Shown piece after piece: positions 34,862 to 47,939 of a stretch of DNA of 64,000 nt; position 1 is the stretch's first letter, and each line of letters begins with the position of its first letter. The DNA is from Diplolepis rosae (taxonomy: Eukaryota; Arthropoda; Insecta; Hymenoptera; Diplolepididae), in NCBI GenBank assembly GCA_030998225.1, contig JAPYXD010000737.1, positions 1,488,001 to 1,552,000 of the forward strand. The letters run 5' to 3'. The notes below the pieces were generated by a model that had not been told where the DNA came from, did no database searches, and was given only the letters and a program-made list of their open reading frames with translations. A program made the translations under genes and the position numbers.

Positions 34862-36855
34862 ATAAAACCAATTTTATAATATTAAAGATGATGTGAATTA
34901 CTCATTTTCTCAAATTCACTAAATTTCTTTTTCAGTTTAAGTGAAACAGGAAATTCAATTTACATAAGGCTCTATCGGCCTTAAGGAACACATTCTCATC
35001 ATGACACTCGCGCTTCGCGCTCGATTTTCTGTATACATTTCAATAACTTTTTAATAAATTACATGATTAAAATAATTTATTTTCTTCCAATTCTCTCAAA
35101 AAGAAAGAATAATCATAGACTTTATTTAAGGTAGTACGATCACGAAAATTAGACCTCAGGCTAAAATAGATAATTTTGCTTTCAAGAATAGCAATATTAT
35201 TATTGAAGGGCTAATTTGAAAGAGAAAAGATTATTTTTCATGTAAAAAATTTGAAACACAAAAAAATAATGTAATCGAGAAATTTTTTAATAAGAATGTG
35301 TAGACCTCATTTAGGCAAATAATTTTTAATCTAAACGTTTTTTATGTATCTCATATATTTTGGCTAAAAAATTGAATTCTTGAATTTTAATCGTATTTTT
35401 TGGAATTGAAACGAAAAATATATATTTTTTCATAAATTGTGTAAGACAAAACTTGTAGATCTTTTTGAAACGAACAACTTTGTATTCTTACGTTTTTTTC
35501 GTATTTCACATATTATTGTTAAAAAATTGAATTTTGGAGTTTCAATAGATTATTTTTGCAAAACAGGCACTACAGTAGTACTTCGAGCCCCTGTAGAGCG
35601 GCCGTAAAGTTTTCCATTTACGACCAGCATGTTCATATTGTATCTATTTTCTTCCTTAAGTCCTACTTTCGTTCCTAATGTCCTACTTTTGTTCCTTACG
35701 CCCTCTGCACAGTTGCTAAAAATGGATTATATTTCCCCCCAAGCAAATACTTGATCGGACCGCAAGATGGCGACAGCAAGGATTAAGCTAACTCCTTTAT
35801 TGCTCACCAGGGAGCCATCTCGCACGTTCTGGGCTTAGTGCTAATACTTAATTAATCTAACCAAAGTTTATACTTTTCCATACGTTATTAAATTCAATCA
35901 AATTTGTTTCTTAAAATACTGAATAGCCCAAAAATTGAACCTAAAATTTTTTAAACTTGAAGAAAAAACATTTTACGTTCCAGAAAAATATTTAATTAAT
36001 CTAACCAAAGTTTATACTTTTCCATGCATTATTAAATTCAATCAAATTCGTCTCATACAATTCGGGGGGCGCAGCCCCCCGAACCCCCCGGCAAGGGCTT
36101 TGCCCCCTGCACCCCCACTGGGGCTCCTCCCCTGGGCCCCTCCCCCCTTCAGCCCTTTCCACCACCTTTCGTGCCATATTTATCAATATTATTGTTATAG
36201 CATGTTACTATCCCACCGAGTCGTAATTGGACACTCTCAGTATCATTCTACAGACACTCAAAATACTTCTTTAGGACGTATTTTGCAAAAAATATCGTGT
36301 GTACCACGGAGGTTGGTCATTTTGGGACTCGACCAATGTATTCAGGCCGAGTATCATATATTGTATCAATATTGTATCATAACGTTTTTTCGTATCTCGT
36401 ATAATTTAACTGGAAAATGGAATTTTGATATTGACTTTTTTCGAATTTGAATATGCTGTAACATTTCTAATTTTGATTCAATCAAAAAATGTTATCAGGA
36501 TAATTTTTAGAGATTTATGAGCACTATCTAAAACCAGTATTAAAATTTTTGATTTTTTCAACAAATTATTTTCAAAAACACAAAAGTAGTGCTCAATCCA
36601 TCAATTTTGATTGGATGTGGCTGGTTAACGAACTTGTCCTTACTTTTTCGGTTCCGATAAAGTGTGCCAAAGCACAATTCAATCTGATAATTCTATCGAG
36701 AGTTATGCCGCACACGACCTACAGACAGACAGACACTTTCGTAAAAACCCTTTTTTCGGACTCAGGGGGTCTCAAAACGTAAAGATTTGATGAAATTTTC
36801 GAAAGTCATTTTTCACATAAAGCCAATACCTTCTCATCCATGATGAGAATGTAAA
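34862..36855 (+). repeat. Dispersed repeat R, copy 2, interrupted
   Basis: 34862-35557 and 36366-36855 align with copy 1 (16470-17130 and 17195-17705). At about 35130-35285 it carries a different internal block that also occurs at 47850-47960. It is split by a Crypton-like derivative. Confidence 0.65.
35557..36365 (+). mobile_element. Short Crypton-like derivative (copy A)
   Basis: 35557-35845 matches 49475-49735 plus 52351-52395, and 35993-36352 matches 54414-54770, the two ends of the tyrosine-recombinase element. No recombinase gene remains. A direct repeat of about 65 bp (ATTTAATTAATCTAACCAAA) occurs at 35850-35915 and 35993-36055. It includes a very GC-rich block at 36062-36155. It also supplies the empty site for the THAP element insertion (CTCACCAGGGAGCCATC at about 35802). 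Confidence 0.65.
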
Positions 36856-37859
36856 AATATGGTTCAGGTCTTTTATCAGAAAAAGCATATGCACTGGCCA
36901 TGATAACGTTTTAGCTATCCAAGTCTTCATTTATTTTATTGAAATATATTTATTTTTTCATGTATAATAAGAAAAATTGAAACTGTGGTGAAACTGTGTA
37001 TCATTGATACCTGCATTATAATAATTAGTCACGGGTGAATCTGATTACGTATCTCACGACGTATACACACGGAGCTAAAACGGAAAATGAGTGTGAACGC
37101 CAGTGTACACTTGTTCTATTTTAAATAGTCACTTTACCCTTTTTTGCGAACTTCTATTTTCCGTTTTGCTTTTGCTTCCCAACTACCATCTTTACAATCT
37201 GACTTGCTTCTATTCTATTTCCTCTGTAAATTGTAATACATTATTGTTACTTATATTTGTCCGGAGACATTAATAGTTTGAGTTTCGACGTCTTCACATG
37301 ACTTTCAAGCTATTCCAACTTCTCTCGTTTTTTGATCTGTTCATTCTCTCATTCTTTATTTACATTTAATTTAAAATTCTTTTTCTTAATATCATTCTGT
37401 TAATAACAATTATTAGCATCCTCGGATTAGTTAAACTTACATAAGCATATAAATATATGTCCAGGATTCAGTTACTCCAATTGCTAAAATCGGCTTGTAA
37501 ATGATTACTAGAAGGTTTTCGTGATCACTGATTGAGATTGTGCAGTCAAAGTATCAAAATCCAACAGTTGGCAACGCTGCGTAGCGCTCTGACAGCGCTT
37601 TACTTACTATAACACTTCGCTACGATCGCGATACACTGCATAAAGATCTCAGCTATAAGAATTAAATAGTTATGAAAACGATATATGCATTCACGTGTCG
37701 CGTAAACGATTTTTTCGACATAATTGTCAATGCGTAAAAGAACGAAAAAGCTTACATGACAATTTTGGAATAATTGTTATTAAATTGATATCTGAAGTAA
37801 CAAATTCAACGAATGTAAATGTTTTCAGAAAACAGTATTGACATCATGACACAACTATG
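36856..37859. other. No gene recognised
   Basis: AT-rich with a short GC-rich segment at about 37575-37635 (GCGTAGCGCTCTGACAGCGC). A possible inverted pair, AAAACGGAAAAT at 37078 and ATTTTCCGTTTT at 37150, was noted. No coding content. Confidence 0.35.
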
Positions 37860-37879
37860 TCAAAATTAGGCAAGATCCA

Positions 37880-38650
37880 TAAAGTAGAAATCTTTCTTTT
37901 GTGAGAAATGTTCTTTCAAGTGCTCAATGATTAGAGTTTAGTATTTGTATACGGCAACAGTATCATGGCTTTAATTGTCAGATAAGATAGTCATACTTAT
38001 ATGCTTTAGCTCGTTATTTTTGGTATAGTAAATAACTACAGTAAATGGTCTGATTACTATTCCAATATTGGGATTGGATAGCATTTTGCGCAATGGATGC
38101 AAAATTCTCTGCAAAATCAAACAGATTTAAGAACTCACCCTATTGTAACGTCTTTTCAAGCTCTTTTATAGACAATAATTGTTATTTTGCAGCAAATGAA
38201 TGGGGTTTCAGCGTAGAAAGTTTGTTGTAGAAGTCTTCTACGAAATCATAAATTTCAGCTACTTGGGTTTTTGATGAACTTCTATCAGTATGTGTCTAAG
38301 ATGGAAATATAACTTCCTTGATACAATTTTCATCGAAACTTTTAGTTAGGTATTCTTTTCGTGCGTCTAACTTCGGACAAGACTTACATTTGTTCAAAAA
38401 GCAAGCTTCAGAAGGAGTTTTGCATGTAATTAACTTAAAGCAATCATGATAATCTTTTAAAATACTATCACAATTATCAGTTAACTTTTCTAGACCTATT
38501 GCATCCAACATTAAATTAACATTTTCGTGGCAGACGAAAACACATACCGAATGCGTGCCACTCTCACCAGCTACATGCGACGCAGTGGCGCGGTTCAAGC
38601 TGTGCAAATTTAGAAAATCCTATTTTGACTTCTAGGAGCTCAGTTTGAAA
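37880..38650 (-). pseudogene. Unclassified arthropod transposon-type protein, broken
   Basis: Minus-strand frames running from 38650 to 37880 give a consistent series. First IGFSKFAQLEPRHC, a frameshift, then GTHSVCVFVCHENVNLMLDA. A Cys-rich stretch follows (SEACFLNKCKSCPK), then a helical block with PHSFAAK and KELEKTLQ. Last come GEFLNLFDFAENFASIAQNA and a strand-rich TVVIYYTKNNELKHISMTIL. I recall this order of motifs (SKFxxLRPkhC, HxNxxLMLdA, C-x-C-P, GExxxxxDFxENY) from uncharacterised repetitive proteins in arthropods and cnidarians that continue into a DDE-like core. The catalytic part is missing or unreadable. Several stops and at least one frameshift make it a pseudogene. No superfamily name is claimed. 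Confidence 0.5.
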
Positions 38651-38711
38651 ACGTTAAAATAACTCAGAAAGATTGCATAGTACCAATCGTTTTTGAACTT
38701 GTTTACGGAGT

Positions 38712-38770
38712 AAATAAGCCAATTTAGATACAGCAAAGTAAACGTCAATTTGACAGCGACGTCATTATTC
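38712..38770. repeat. Fragment of the CCAATTTAGACGCAGTA MITE
   Basis: AAGCCAATTTAGATACAGCA through GTCAATTTGAC matches both TIR and inner sequence of the MITE at 24721-24864. Only one end is present. Confidence 0.45.
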
Positions 38771-38939
38771 TTTTTTTGACATCTCTATATCAATTTGTTA
38801 GTTGAATGTTTGCCATTTATCGCTATGGAGTTATATTGTAGTTTAATATGGAATTGATTCCTGAGTAAAATATACTAATGCATTACTCGAAACAAAACAC
38901 AACGGATTCAACGAGCGTGAAAAAACTTCACAGTCTTTG

Positions 38940-39102
38940 CAATCTGATATACTTATGCATTTCGCGTTAACGCATATTGATGTCTTGTCGTCGACCACGT
39001 TATACTGAAATCCTCACTATTCCCTATGTAACGCTCATTATCATTCACGTTGGGTGAATTAAGTATTTATCAAATTCATGTTATTCGACTAGGATTTAAG
39101 GG
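38940..39102 (-). repeat. Fragment of TIR element C, reverse orientation
   Basis: It is the reverse complement of about 3665-3830: GCGTTACATAGGGAATAGT is shared and the order of the flanking words agrees. No TIR is attached. Confidence 0.6.
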
Positions 39103-40849
39103 GGCAGCCCACCTTTGAGGCCTCTTTTTTCACCATTTTTTTTTCTTTCAGAAATTTTTATTTTACCATTTCAAGTTTTTTACATTATGTTGTATGGTTA
39201 TTGGAGTATGAGAGAAAATTTTTTTGGAAAGTTTTGGTGACACCCCGCTGAGTTATGGCCGGCCGAATGGTCAACAATTTTTTCCTTGTCGGCAAGATTT
39301 CTCATGTTTGGATGATCTGAAACAGTAAATCCATATTTATTCTTAAAGAGGGCATGAATGGTTATCGTCCCTAACAAAATTGTGAAAATTCGTTTATAAA
39401 TAAACAAATAGTAAATTTTTTATTTTTTTTTCCATTTTTCACCCTGTTTTTCAACATAAATGTTGCTACAATATTGTTAATAAACAATTGGCATGCATTT
39501 CCGTGCTAGGAACGATAGCGAGGTGTTTTATAAACATTTTAAAAAAAGTTTAAGCAAAAACGTCCAGTAGTTTTGCCGGAATCATGCCGACAAGTTGAAA
39601 AAATAGTGTTTTGAGAAAAACGCGTTCAAAGTTTGAGATGCAGAAAAAACACATAAGTAATTTGGCAAAGATTTGCAAAACATTTCAGAGTTCAAAAAGA
39701 TTTTTAGAAATTTTAAGGAATTTTTTGATATTTCCAAAAATTTCAAAAGGTATCGACAGATTATTAAAGGATTTAAACTTATTTTAGAATTTTTTATATT
39801 TTACAATATTCAATAGTCGAGTTGATAATCCTAAAATTAGTATTGACGTTCAAATCTTCAACCCAACTATTGGACATTATACATTTCTACATTTCATTTT
39901 CATTTCTACACCAACATTTCTTTATAAATTAATGTTTTTTATGTTAAAAAGATGAATTTATCCAGATTATCATTTCAGAATAAGTGTCGCATTAACATTA
40001 TGTAATTTAATTAAGTTCGTTTCTTGCAAGATTCTACAATTTGTTATTTTATGAAAAATAATAAAAAATTTGGAATTCCAAATATTTTTTCTAGAAGAAA
40101 CACATACTGACATATGTGAATACAATGAATTCGAAAATACTTATATTTACAACGATTTTCATACGAGGAAACAAAAATAAATCAAATTCAATTACGTACC
40201 TTACAAATTCTTAATTCCAGGCTCCAAAGAAAAAATTCGTTTCACCACAAAAGATAGAACACAAATACACGCGAATCTGAAACTTAAAATTAACGTAAGC
40301 AACTGTCAAAGTTGGTATTTAATTTTGAAACCACAGTACGTCTACTACCATGTATTTTAAGAGGGTACTTAAAAAAGTGAAAATGAGCATCAGCGCCGCC
40401 AAGTTGTGATAGCAAGAACTAATATCAATGTAAACAAAACCCCCGTACCCCGCAACACGATGCCAATAAGAAGGTGGGCATTGAATGGTATTGAAATGTC
40501 AAAATATGGAGAGAAAGGGAATCAAGATTCTGACATTTCAATGCCATTCAATGCTAACTTTCTTACTAGGTCTATTCTAAAGAGCGGAAAATTTTAGAAC
40601 ATAAATCAATGATTTATACCATCAGATTTTATCAAAAGAATATCAAACTATGGTTGCTATGGTTACAACAGGTTAAAAAGAACATCGTTAACGACAATAG
40701 CGCCACCACTTGTTAATAGCAAACACTATAATTCGTTCCCCTTTTCACCTATATGAGTGGACCCACTGTGTTTGAAACATAATATGATTGAGTAAAAGCG
40801 AAATAACTTCATAGTGCGAACAGACAGACGGAACACTATACTTTATTAT
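39103..40849. other. No gene recognised
   Basis: AT-rich, with long A/T runs. Open frames are short and featureless. No repeat boundaries were established. Confidence 0.35.
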
Positions 40850-41310
40850 TATAGTCCGAGATCCCACTGCAAAGTACCTTCACCGAAATGTTAATAGAAA
40901 AAAAAAACGCGTCGAAACATGTGCATTATACAAGTCCTAACATGAAACGGCTAGGTTGTCTGAGCATAGCCGGGTCCTTATGTCAATAATTATTAATTGA
41001 AAATCCTAATTATACGAGTTAACTACAATTAAGATTAATAAGATAAACATAGTAACAATTGAAAGTTGACGACAAAACAAGCGAAAAATTGTAGGATTGT
41101 CAACCCCCAGGTTGGTCTAAACATGGGTTGATTAAAAATCTTAACAGATTTTTTGGCGTACAACTTCACCGACTGTTTAATAGAATAATAAATACTTAGA
41201 CAACCTAGCCATTTCATGTTAGGACTTGTATAATGCACATGTTTCGACGCGTTTTTTTTTCTATTAACATTTCGGTGAAGGTACTTTGCAGTGGGATCTC
41301 GGACTATTAC
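40850..41310. mobile_element. MITE with about 110-bp, nearly identical TIRs
   Basis: ATAGTCCGAGATCCCACTGC at about 40851 runs for about 115 bp and is inverted at 41200-41308 with only two or three differences. The interior of about 230 bp is non-coding. The very low arm divergence suggests recent activity. Confidence 0.75.
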
Positions 41311-42795
41311 AAATAATTTTAACATATATTAAAATTTCAAAAGGATAATAACTATTGTATTATTGTTTACATTTTCATGAATATTTTATCAGCAAATGAG
41401 ATATTGAATTTCAGAAACTGAAAAAATGTAAAACGTGCATCTTGCATGAGCCAGGAGGAATTGAACCTTCGTTCTTTTTTTTTGGTTTTTTAAATTCACC
41501 ATCTCATTTGCCAAAACAATTTTCGCAAAAATGTCAATAATATGCTATTGTCGTAAAACCATCTATGTGAAATAGAAAACAAAATAATCTCAAAATTCGG
41601 ATGTGACTTAATCATAATAAATTAAGTTTCTTTGCTATCTAAAATTGTCGATTCACGTTTGTGTTTACAATAAAATGATATCTAATAGAAGTCACCACAA
41701 GTCCTAATTTTAAAGTTAATATTATCTTTAACGACCAAGAGCCATGTTTATTTTTGTTTTAAACTAGAACGCACTCATTTAAATCTAAATATAGTTTAAA
41801 AAATTATGTTTGACTCAAAAAAAATTTCTATTCCTGAAAATCCCAGCTTCAAATACAGGGCAATAAGTAATACAGAACATATGCCTGAAAGAATTAAGAA
41901 GCTCTACTGCAAATTTATCAACATTGAGATAGAACGATACTGAGCGTTTTGTGAAATATGTGACAGTGCTTAGAATTACCATGAGATAGAACGGTAATGG
42001 GGTTAAATGCGAAATAATATGGTAAGTAATTCTTAAACGTAGTAATTTTTTAAATAAGCTTTCTGTTTAAGGCCATGGATCAACCACATCACGTGACAAA
42101 ATTCCTGTAAAAGTACATGTAATTTGAAAATAATTTTCTATTTTCAGAATTTGTAATGTATGTAACTTATCTAAAGTTAAATGTTGAGCGGTTTTTCTCA
42201 AGTAAAGTTGCAGACAACCCTTTTCGATATTACGAAGAAGGAATAACGAGAGGAAGAACAGAGGAGTACAGAGGGGAAAACGTGAGTTGAAACGAGGCTG
42301 AGTGCGCTGACTGTGACGCTTTCCGGTCAGGTGCTGCCCTGCTGGTATTTTTTCTCTTCAACTTTTGTTAAAAAATGCACTCACCCGTTCATTTATTTTT
42401 GCTTAACTTTTCCCCATGAGTTATCTAGATCTGCAAGAAAAATTGATGTAAACCAAGAAGGCTGAAAAGTTGCTTGTGGATACTAAAATTACTTTAAATT
42501 ATGAATTTCAAACGTTACGAAGCAACTCATCTTAGCAGGTGATACGCTAATATTACGTTGTTACACGTTACAGCTTTAGTTATTACGTATAATATCTTTA
42601 AGTTAGTCATTTCTTTTCCGTTTATCTCTGGTACTCCTGATAATTTAGTTGCAAAAATCAACGCAAGGAACTAAATAATTCAATTATTGGAGCAAATAAA
42701 AAAATGCGACATCTCCATTAAAAAAATATCGAAAATTTATGTTTTTGGGAGATTTCGGAAAATTCAATAAACCGTAATACTAATGTTGTAATAAT
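41311..42795. other. No gene recognised
   Basis: AT-rich. A T-arm-like GGTTCAATTCCTCCTGG lies on the minus strand at about 41455-41472, without the rest of a tRNA. Otherwise nothing is identifiable. Confidence 0.35.
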
Positions 42796-43455
42796 AGTCC
42801 AAGCAACAGGGAATTTGTTAGGAGATTATTTATTTCAGAAAACGGACGGCGCCTTCAGAAGAAAGGTTGGTCATGGAGTAATTGTGTCATGGTTTGGACA
42901 ACGAAATATGATTTATAAATTTTTTATTAACATTTAAGACCAAAAAATTGCACTTTTTTAGTTTTTTGTTTATAACATCAAAGGTGATTATCCAATCTTA
43001 ATGACATTAATTAGAAAGTTGTAGACAATTGAATTGCGAACAAAATGAGCTGTCGTTTGATCTAATTGGATAATTAAAAGCGTAGAAAATTTGGAAAAAC
43101 CGGGAAATTTAGCTTTTGTTAAACAAATTAATATCTCAGTTAATTTATAACTTTTTAGGTTGACGTTTGGTGGAAAAGTAGCAGACTTTATGCTCTTAAA
43201 ATGAATAAAAAAACGGACACTTTAAGATAATACGTTTCTGCGCTATTGACACTTTAATTTATTCAATGCGTTAATTGTAAAATGTCTACTTGCCGCAGAG
43301 GTGGTCCGATTTTTATTTTGAAAACGACTTTTAAAAATATAAATCAAGCACAACAGAACGTCAATCTTGGTTTTTCGCTAAAATGTTGCAAAGTTTTCTG
43401 AAATAAATAATCTCCTAAATCATTCATAACAAATTTCCTGTTGCTTGGACTATAT
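42796..43455. mobile_element. TIR element starting ATAGTCCAAGCAACAGG
   Basis: 42796-42843 is inverted at 43393-43455; one arm has a short extra piece (ATGAATGATTT-like). The TIR start resembles that of the element at 40850. Length is about 660 bp, and it is AT-rich and non-coding. Confidence 0.65.
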
Positions 43456-45209
43456 AGTGTATCCAAGATTTTCTTCAAATTATATGATCTAGTCTGCAAT
43501 GAAATTAATGCAGAAGGAATAAAAATAAATTATCAGTGCATGTTGCAACATAAGAAAAAACAGTACATCCACGCATGAACACAGGATAAGGGAAAAAGTG
43601 AAAATGCAAGAGATAAAATGTATAATAAACAATATGATATTTCCGATAAATTTAGTTTAGAATTGTATGGTTCTCCTAGGCAAAATCAGTCAACGTACCA
43701 CTCACGTAGTGTTGTGAGTTCGGCTCGAATCCGGGTTAAGGTAAACTTTTTCTGGTTCTTAAATCATTTTTTGAAAGAGAGGTGAAATTTTATGCTGAAT
43801 TCATAGAAAACTCCAGACGTTAAACGAGTTGAAAAAGATCTTTCAACAATTTGTTGGTTATATACGTATAAAAATGTAATGTAAAAATATAAAGTGATAG
43901 GTATATAACTTTTGCTCTTGAAACATCAACGTTCATATTATCTCTCTCCACCCCCACCCCCTCTCTCTTTAATTATGTGCACAAATTTGTCTCTGAAAGT
44001 CACTTCCTGTTAGTATGTCACTATTATAGGAGTGGAAAATGTCTGCGACGGCATGGCCCGTGTAGAAAAATTGTATGTCTTACTTAAGTATAATCGGGTC
44101 CAAATCTGGCTTCATATACCTGGTTTATTTGAGATATTCTAGACGTGTCCCTGTCTGATCCAGATATGGCAAGTTCAGTTTTGGTTTTGCCAAAACGGTC
44201 TTACTTAAACTTAGTCTAATATAGAGGATGTAATTGGGACTCGTGACGATGTTACTTAATTTTTCCTGATTTAAAAATGTTCCGTCATACGGAGAAGTGT
44301 TTTTACGTACTTGCAATAATTTGTTATGTTTTCAACCATAATTAATAAACAACACAAGTTACAGAAACGAGTATTTTTGTTCTCTATATGTATATATTAT
44401 TAACATTTAAGCCTTTGACATGAATGCATACAAAAGTTGTACTTATAAAAAAACGGTGCCTCTATTTTCTTTTAATACTTTATCACAGATATTTTAAGTT
44501 CAAAGTATAATACTGCAGGAAAATTTTTGCTGACAGAAAATACACTTCTTATAACACTTGTATGACAATTTGCCACACACAGCGATTGAGAACTTCAAAA
44601 TTGTAGGTTATTTTGGTCAACAGAAACACTTGAAAATCAATTTAAAATAGTTCGAGCGGACATTGTCACTCTGAAGTTAATCTCGAGTGAAATTTCGTTT
44701 GCAACAGAAAGTAGAGAACTTCATAAGGTTTCTACAACTTGTGATCGGCAACACCGCGCACGCGTTTATTATCAAATTATCCAGGTTCCCGCCGCTTATA
44801 GCCACTTCATCATCTTTAATGCTCTGCAACGTTGCCATATCTTTCAATTAAAAATATCAAACGTGTAAGCTCGCGCGAAAGTAACAATTGTAACAAAATG
44901 GTGCTGTCAAAGTTCACAAAGTATGAAAAAAGTAGTTTATTAATGATTACTTCATTATATATGTCAATTGTTTTTTATACCTTAAGTAATCGAATTGATT
45001 CTGACAGCTATAACGCAACATTAATTTGCTTTATGCCCGCTCTACATGCACGATGAGTGTCATATTTACTATATTTGTCATAAAAACTATCGTGTGGATC
45101 ATGCAATTGCATCCTGTCCTCTCTTGTTAAAAAATATACTTTTTAAATCATTTGGCAACTACAATTGCTAATTCTAAAGATTGAGAAGGATAAACAAAAA
45201 ATCACATTA
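43456..45209. other. No gene recognised
   Basis: AT-rich. A B-box-like GGCTCGAATCCGGG lies at about 43720, without a convincing A box. The open frames of 60-75 codons have no recognisable features. Confidence 0.35.
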
Positions 45210-45710
45210 CTTCAAGTTGGCTTACTTTTATTTTTCAACATAATCTCCTTGCAGCTCAATACACTTTGCCCAGCGATTTTATAATTTTTTCAAGCCGTCT
45301 GAAAGGTAAGATTTTGGAAATTCTTCAAAATAGACCTCTGTTTCGGCGATGACGTCCTGGTTTGACATACTATCTCTTTCCAGCAAACCATTTTTTCATG
45401 TTTGGAAACAAGAAAAAGTCACTGAGGGCTAAATCCGGCAAATACGGTGATTGCGACAACAATTAGAACTTCATCTAACTCGGCCTTTATTTCTTTTGGT
45501 GTATTGCCTTTTATATAGAAGTGTTTAATTATTGCATGAAATTCGTTTTCTACATTTTATTGGATTCACAAGACTTTTTTGTTTTGATCTATTGTAAAAA
45601 TTGAAATTCGCGACGGATTTGGTTGAAAATTTGACAGTAGTCTATTGAGAGATGGCGCTTTTTAGAAATATACTTATTTCAATATTTTGAGCGCCATCTG
45701 GTACATTGTG
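45210..45710 (-). pseudogene. Mariner-like element reduced to its two ends
   Basis: On the minus strand an N-terminus reading NEFHAIIKHFYIKGNTPKEI, near 45550-45480, is fused directly to the C-terminal part. That part starts at a PDLALSDFFLFPNMKKWF motif and ends at the tail KCIELQGDYVEK near 45230. The entire region with the first two catalytic Asp residues is deleted, and there is a stop near 45285. It is a mariner lineage distinct from the others here. TIRs were not resolved. Confidence 0.65.
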
Positions 45711-47939
45711 TAAGGACTTATTGACCTGTCCTTGTACCACTTCAGAATGGACAAAAAACTAATTCAACTGCAAAAGAGTAACACATATTTATTGTAATAG
45801 TTTCATTCAAAATTCACTTTATTTAAAATACTGAATGAAATAATAATTATGCGAAGGATATAATTTTTAGTGTTTTTGGACTCACCCACTAAGGCTACAT
45901 CAGGGCCTAATTAGCTCGCCTTATCCTTAGCCATACAAAACGTCACACTTCTAATTAGCACCAAATTAGTTCGTCTGATCAGTGCTACCATTAGCGTTTT
46001 GTTTATCTAATTTGGGTCTTATTAGCGCCCTAGAATTTTCTCAAATGAGGAGTATATCGAATGGAAATGGGGAAATAGGGGAACGCGGGGAAGAATTAAA
46101 GGAAGAAAAAAACGATGTGTTCTTAATATCTCAACATAGCAATCTAGTTCGCGGAAGTAGGTAGACACATGTTTAAAGAATGTATGTGTTCTTTAGTATT
46201 GGCGAAAAGTGTGCGGGAATCCCTCTCGGAATGTATTTAGAAGGAAGATACGATGGCTCGTGGCGTTATGCTTCGCGAGCAGATATGCTTCTTGAGCACC
46301 ACCGGACCATAAGCGAGGCTACTTTTCTCTACTCCAGCAAGACTACTTCTATTCTATAATTTTTCAGTTTGAACCAATAGTATTTTCTATTTTCTGGAAT
46401 GCAAACTGAATCTAAAATTGATTTTGTACAAATTATAATTAGGTGAAATATGTGACACATAATGTAATATACTCAAAAATCGATATGTTCGAAAAAAGGG
46501 TATTTACTATTTTTATATTTCAAAGTTCGTTTCCTAGCATGACAGTACTATTGGCGACAGAGAAGCAATATCAAGCAAAAGCTTTACATCTGGTCAATAT
46601 AAAACTTTCTATAAAAAATGTTTTCATCTTCATTTGCACAATCGTCGCTATCATTTACAGCGTATAATTCGTTTTATATAATTTTTATATGATTGATAGG
46701 TTTCGTATACTTTATTGGTTACAAATTTTTCAAACAACATATGCTTAAACAAGTGGACAAATTTCTCTTTTAATATAATTCAAAACTATTGTCAAGTACT
46801 AATTTTTACACTACTCCTTATTTTTATGGGATTTAATGAGTTTATTAAAAGATTCATGAGTTGTAGCTTTCTGAACACCAAGTATTGAACTTAGAATGGA
46901 TATAGATTAAAAATGTGTCCACTTTTCGTTTATAAACTTTTTATATTCCTACACGCTGCTATAATATATAAAAACGTATCGCTGTTTCAGCTATATTATT
47001 ACATACCCGAGTCGAAATCTGAGAATAATTTTTCATCTTATGCTACTGAAAGTCAGGTTCAAAGCAAGGGCAAACTCAATGCAATTTTTTCCCCTAAAAA
47101 ACTTCTCAAGCGTGGACAAATTGCCCTTTTTAGCATAGTTAGGCTTAAACCAGGGGTTAGATTAAAACCTCCCGAGCCGAATTCCTTGCCCTCGCTTTGC
47201 CCTCGCTTCACTTTTTATTTCAAAAATCGAATGTAATTCAAATACAATCATTGAGTTTATTCAAGTTCTTTGGTTTTGATCTTTATGCCAACGAAAATTT
47301 CGTTGTCAATGTCAATTTGTCAACTTTGATAGGTAATAATAAATTATGAAAACTGATAATATGAATAGTAGGCTTTTTCTCCGTAAAGCGAGATCGAAAA
47401 GAGAACTGAACTTGTATTCATCGTTACACATTCGCCCCAATTTCTACTGTCGAGATTGAGGCGAGTCTGAGGATTTCGGCTCGGGCTACTTTACTGCTGA
47501 ATCTTGGCCTATTGAATTATTTGGCTGGTGACAATAAATAAATAATTAGTTTTGTATTGTTTTTTGTGTTATTTTTCAAATTCATTTAAGTTTCGGAAAA
47601 TTATAATATTTTAGTACGATCTATTTTTTATATAAACGTTATCCCAATAAGAGATTTACAACGGGTGCGGTACTGCGCTCGTACTGGCAAGTGCGGGCGC
47701 AGTGTTGGCAGACAGTACTGGTGCCTGCACTGCCATATGTCGGGGATGATAACGATGTTCTGCACTGGTCTGCCATTGCTGGTCCCGTACTGGTTGTACA
47801 TAATTTGAAGCTAATTCAAGAAACTATAAGGTAGTTTTCATCCACAAAAATTAGACCTTAGGCAAAAATAGATAATTTTGCTTTCAAGAATAGTAATATT
47901 ATTATTGAAGGCCTATTTTACATGAAAAAAATTTGAAAC
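45711..47939. other. No gene recognised; short GC-rich patch
   Basis: Open frames at 46443 (74 codons) and 46913 (107 codons) have no motif and biased low-complexity composition. 47650-47810 is GC-rich with repeated GTACTGG, TGCACTG and CTGCCAT words. 47850-47960 matches the odd block of R copy 2 at about 35130-35285. Confidence 0.35.

Noticed and set aside
35935..36450. 171-codon open frame with a Pro-rich centre
   Set aside because: It runs through the GC-rich non-coding block of the Crypton-like derivative and into repeat R. The Pro-rich part is a by-product of C runs.
41440..41480. tRNA-like T arm on the minus strand
   Set aside because: Only the B-box half is present; no A box, anticodon arm or acceptor stem.
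43690..43745. B-box-like GGCTCGAATCCGGG
   Set aside because: No convincing A box at tRNA spacing, so it was not called a tRNA or SINE.
46913..47236. 107-codon open frame
   Set aside because: No motif, unusual composition and no supporting splice or start context; kept only as a note.
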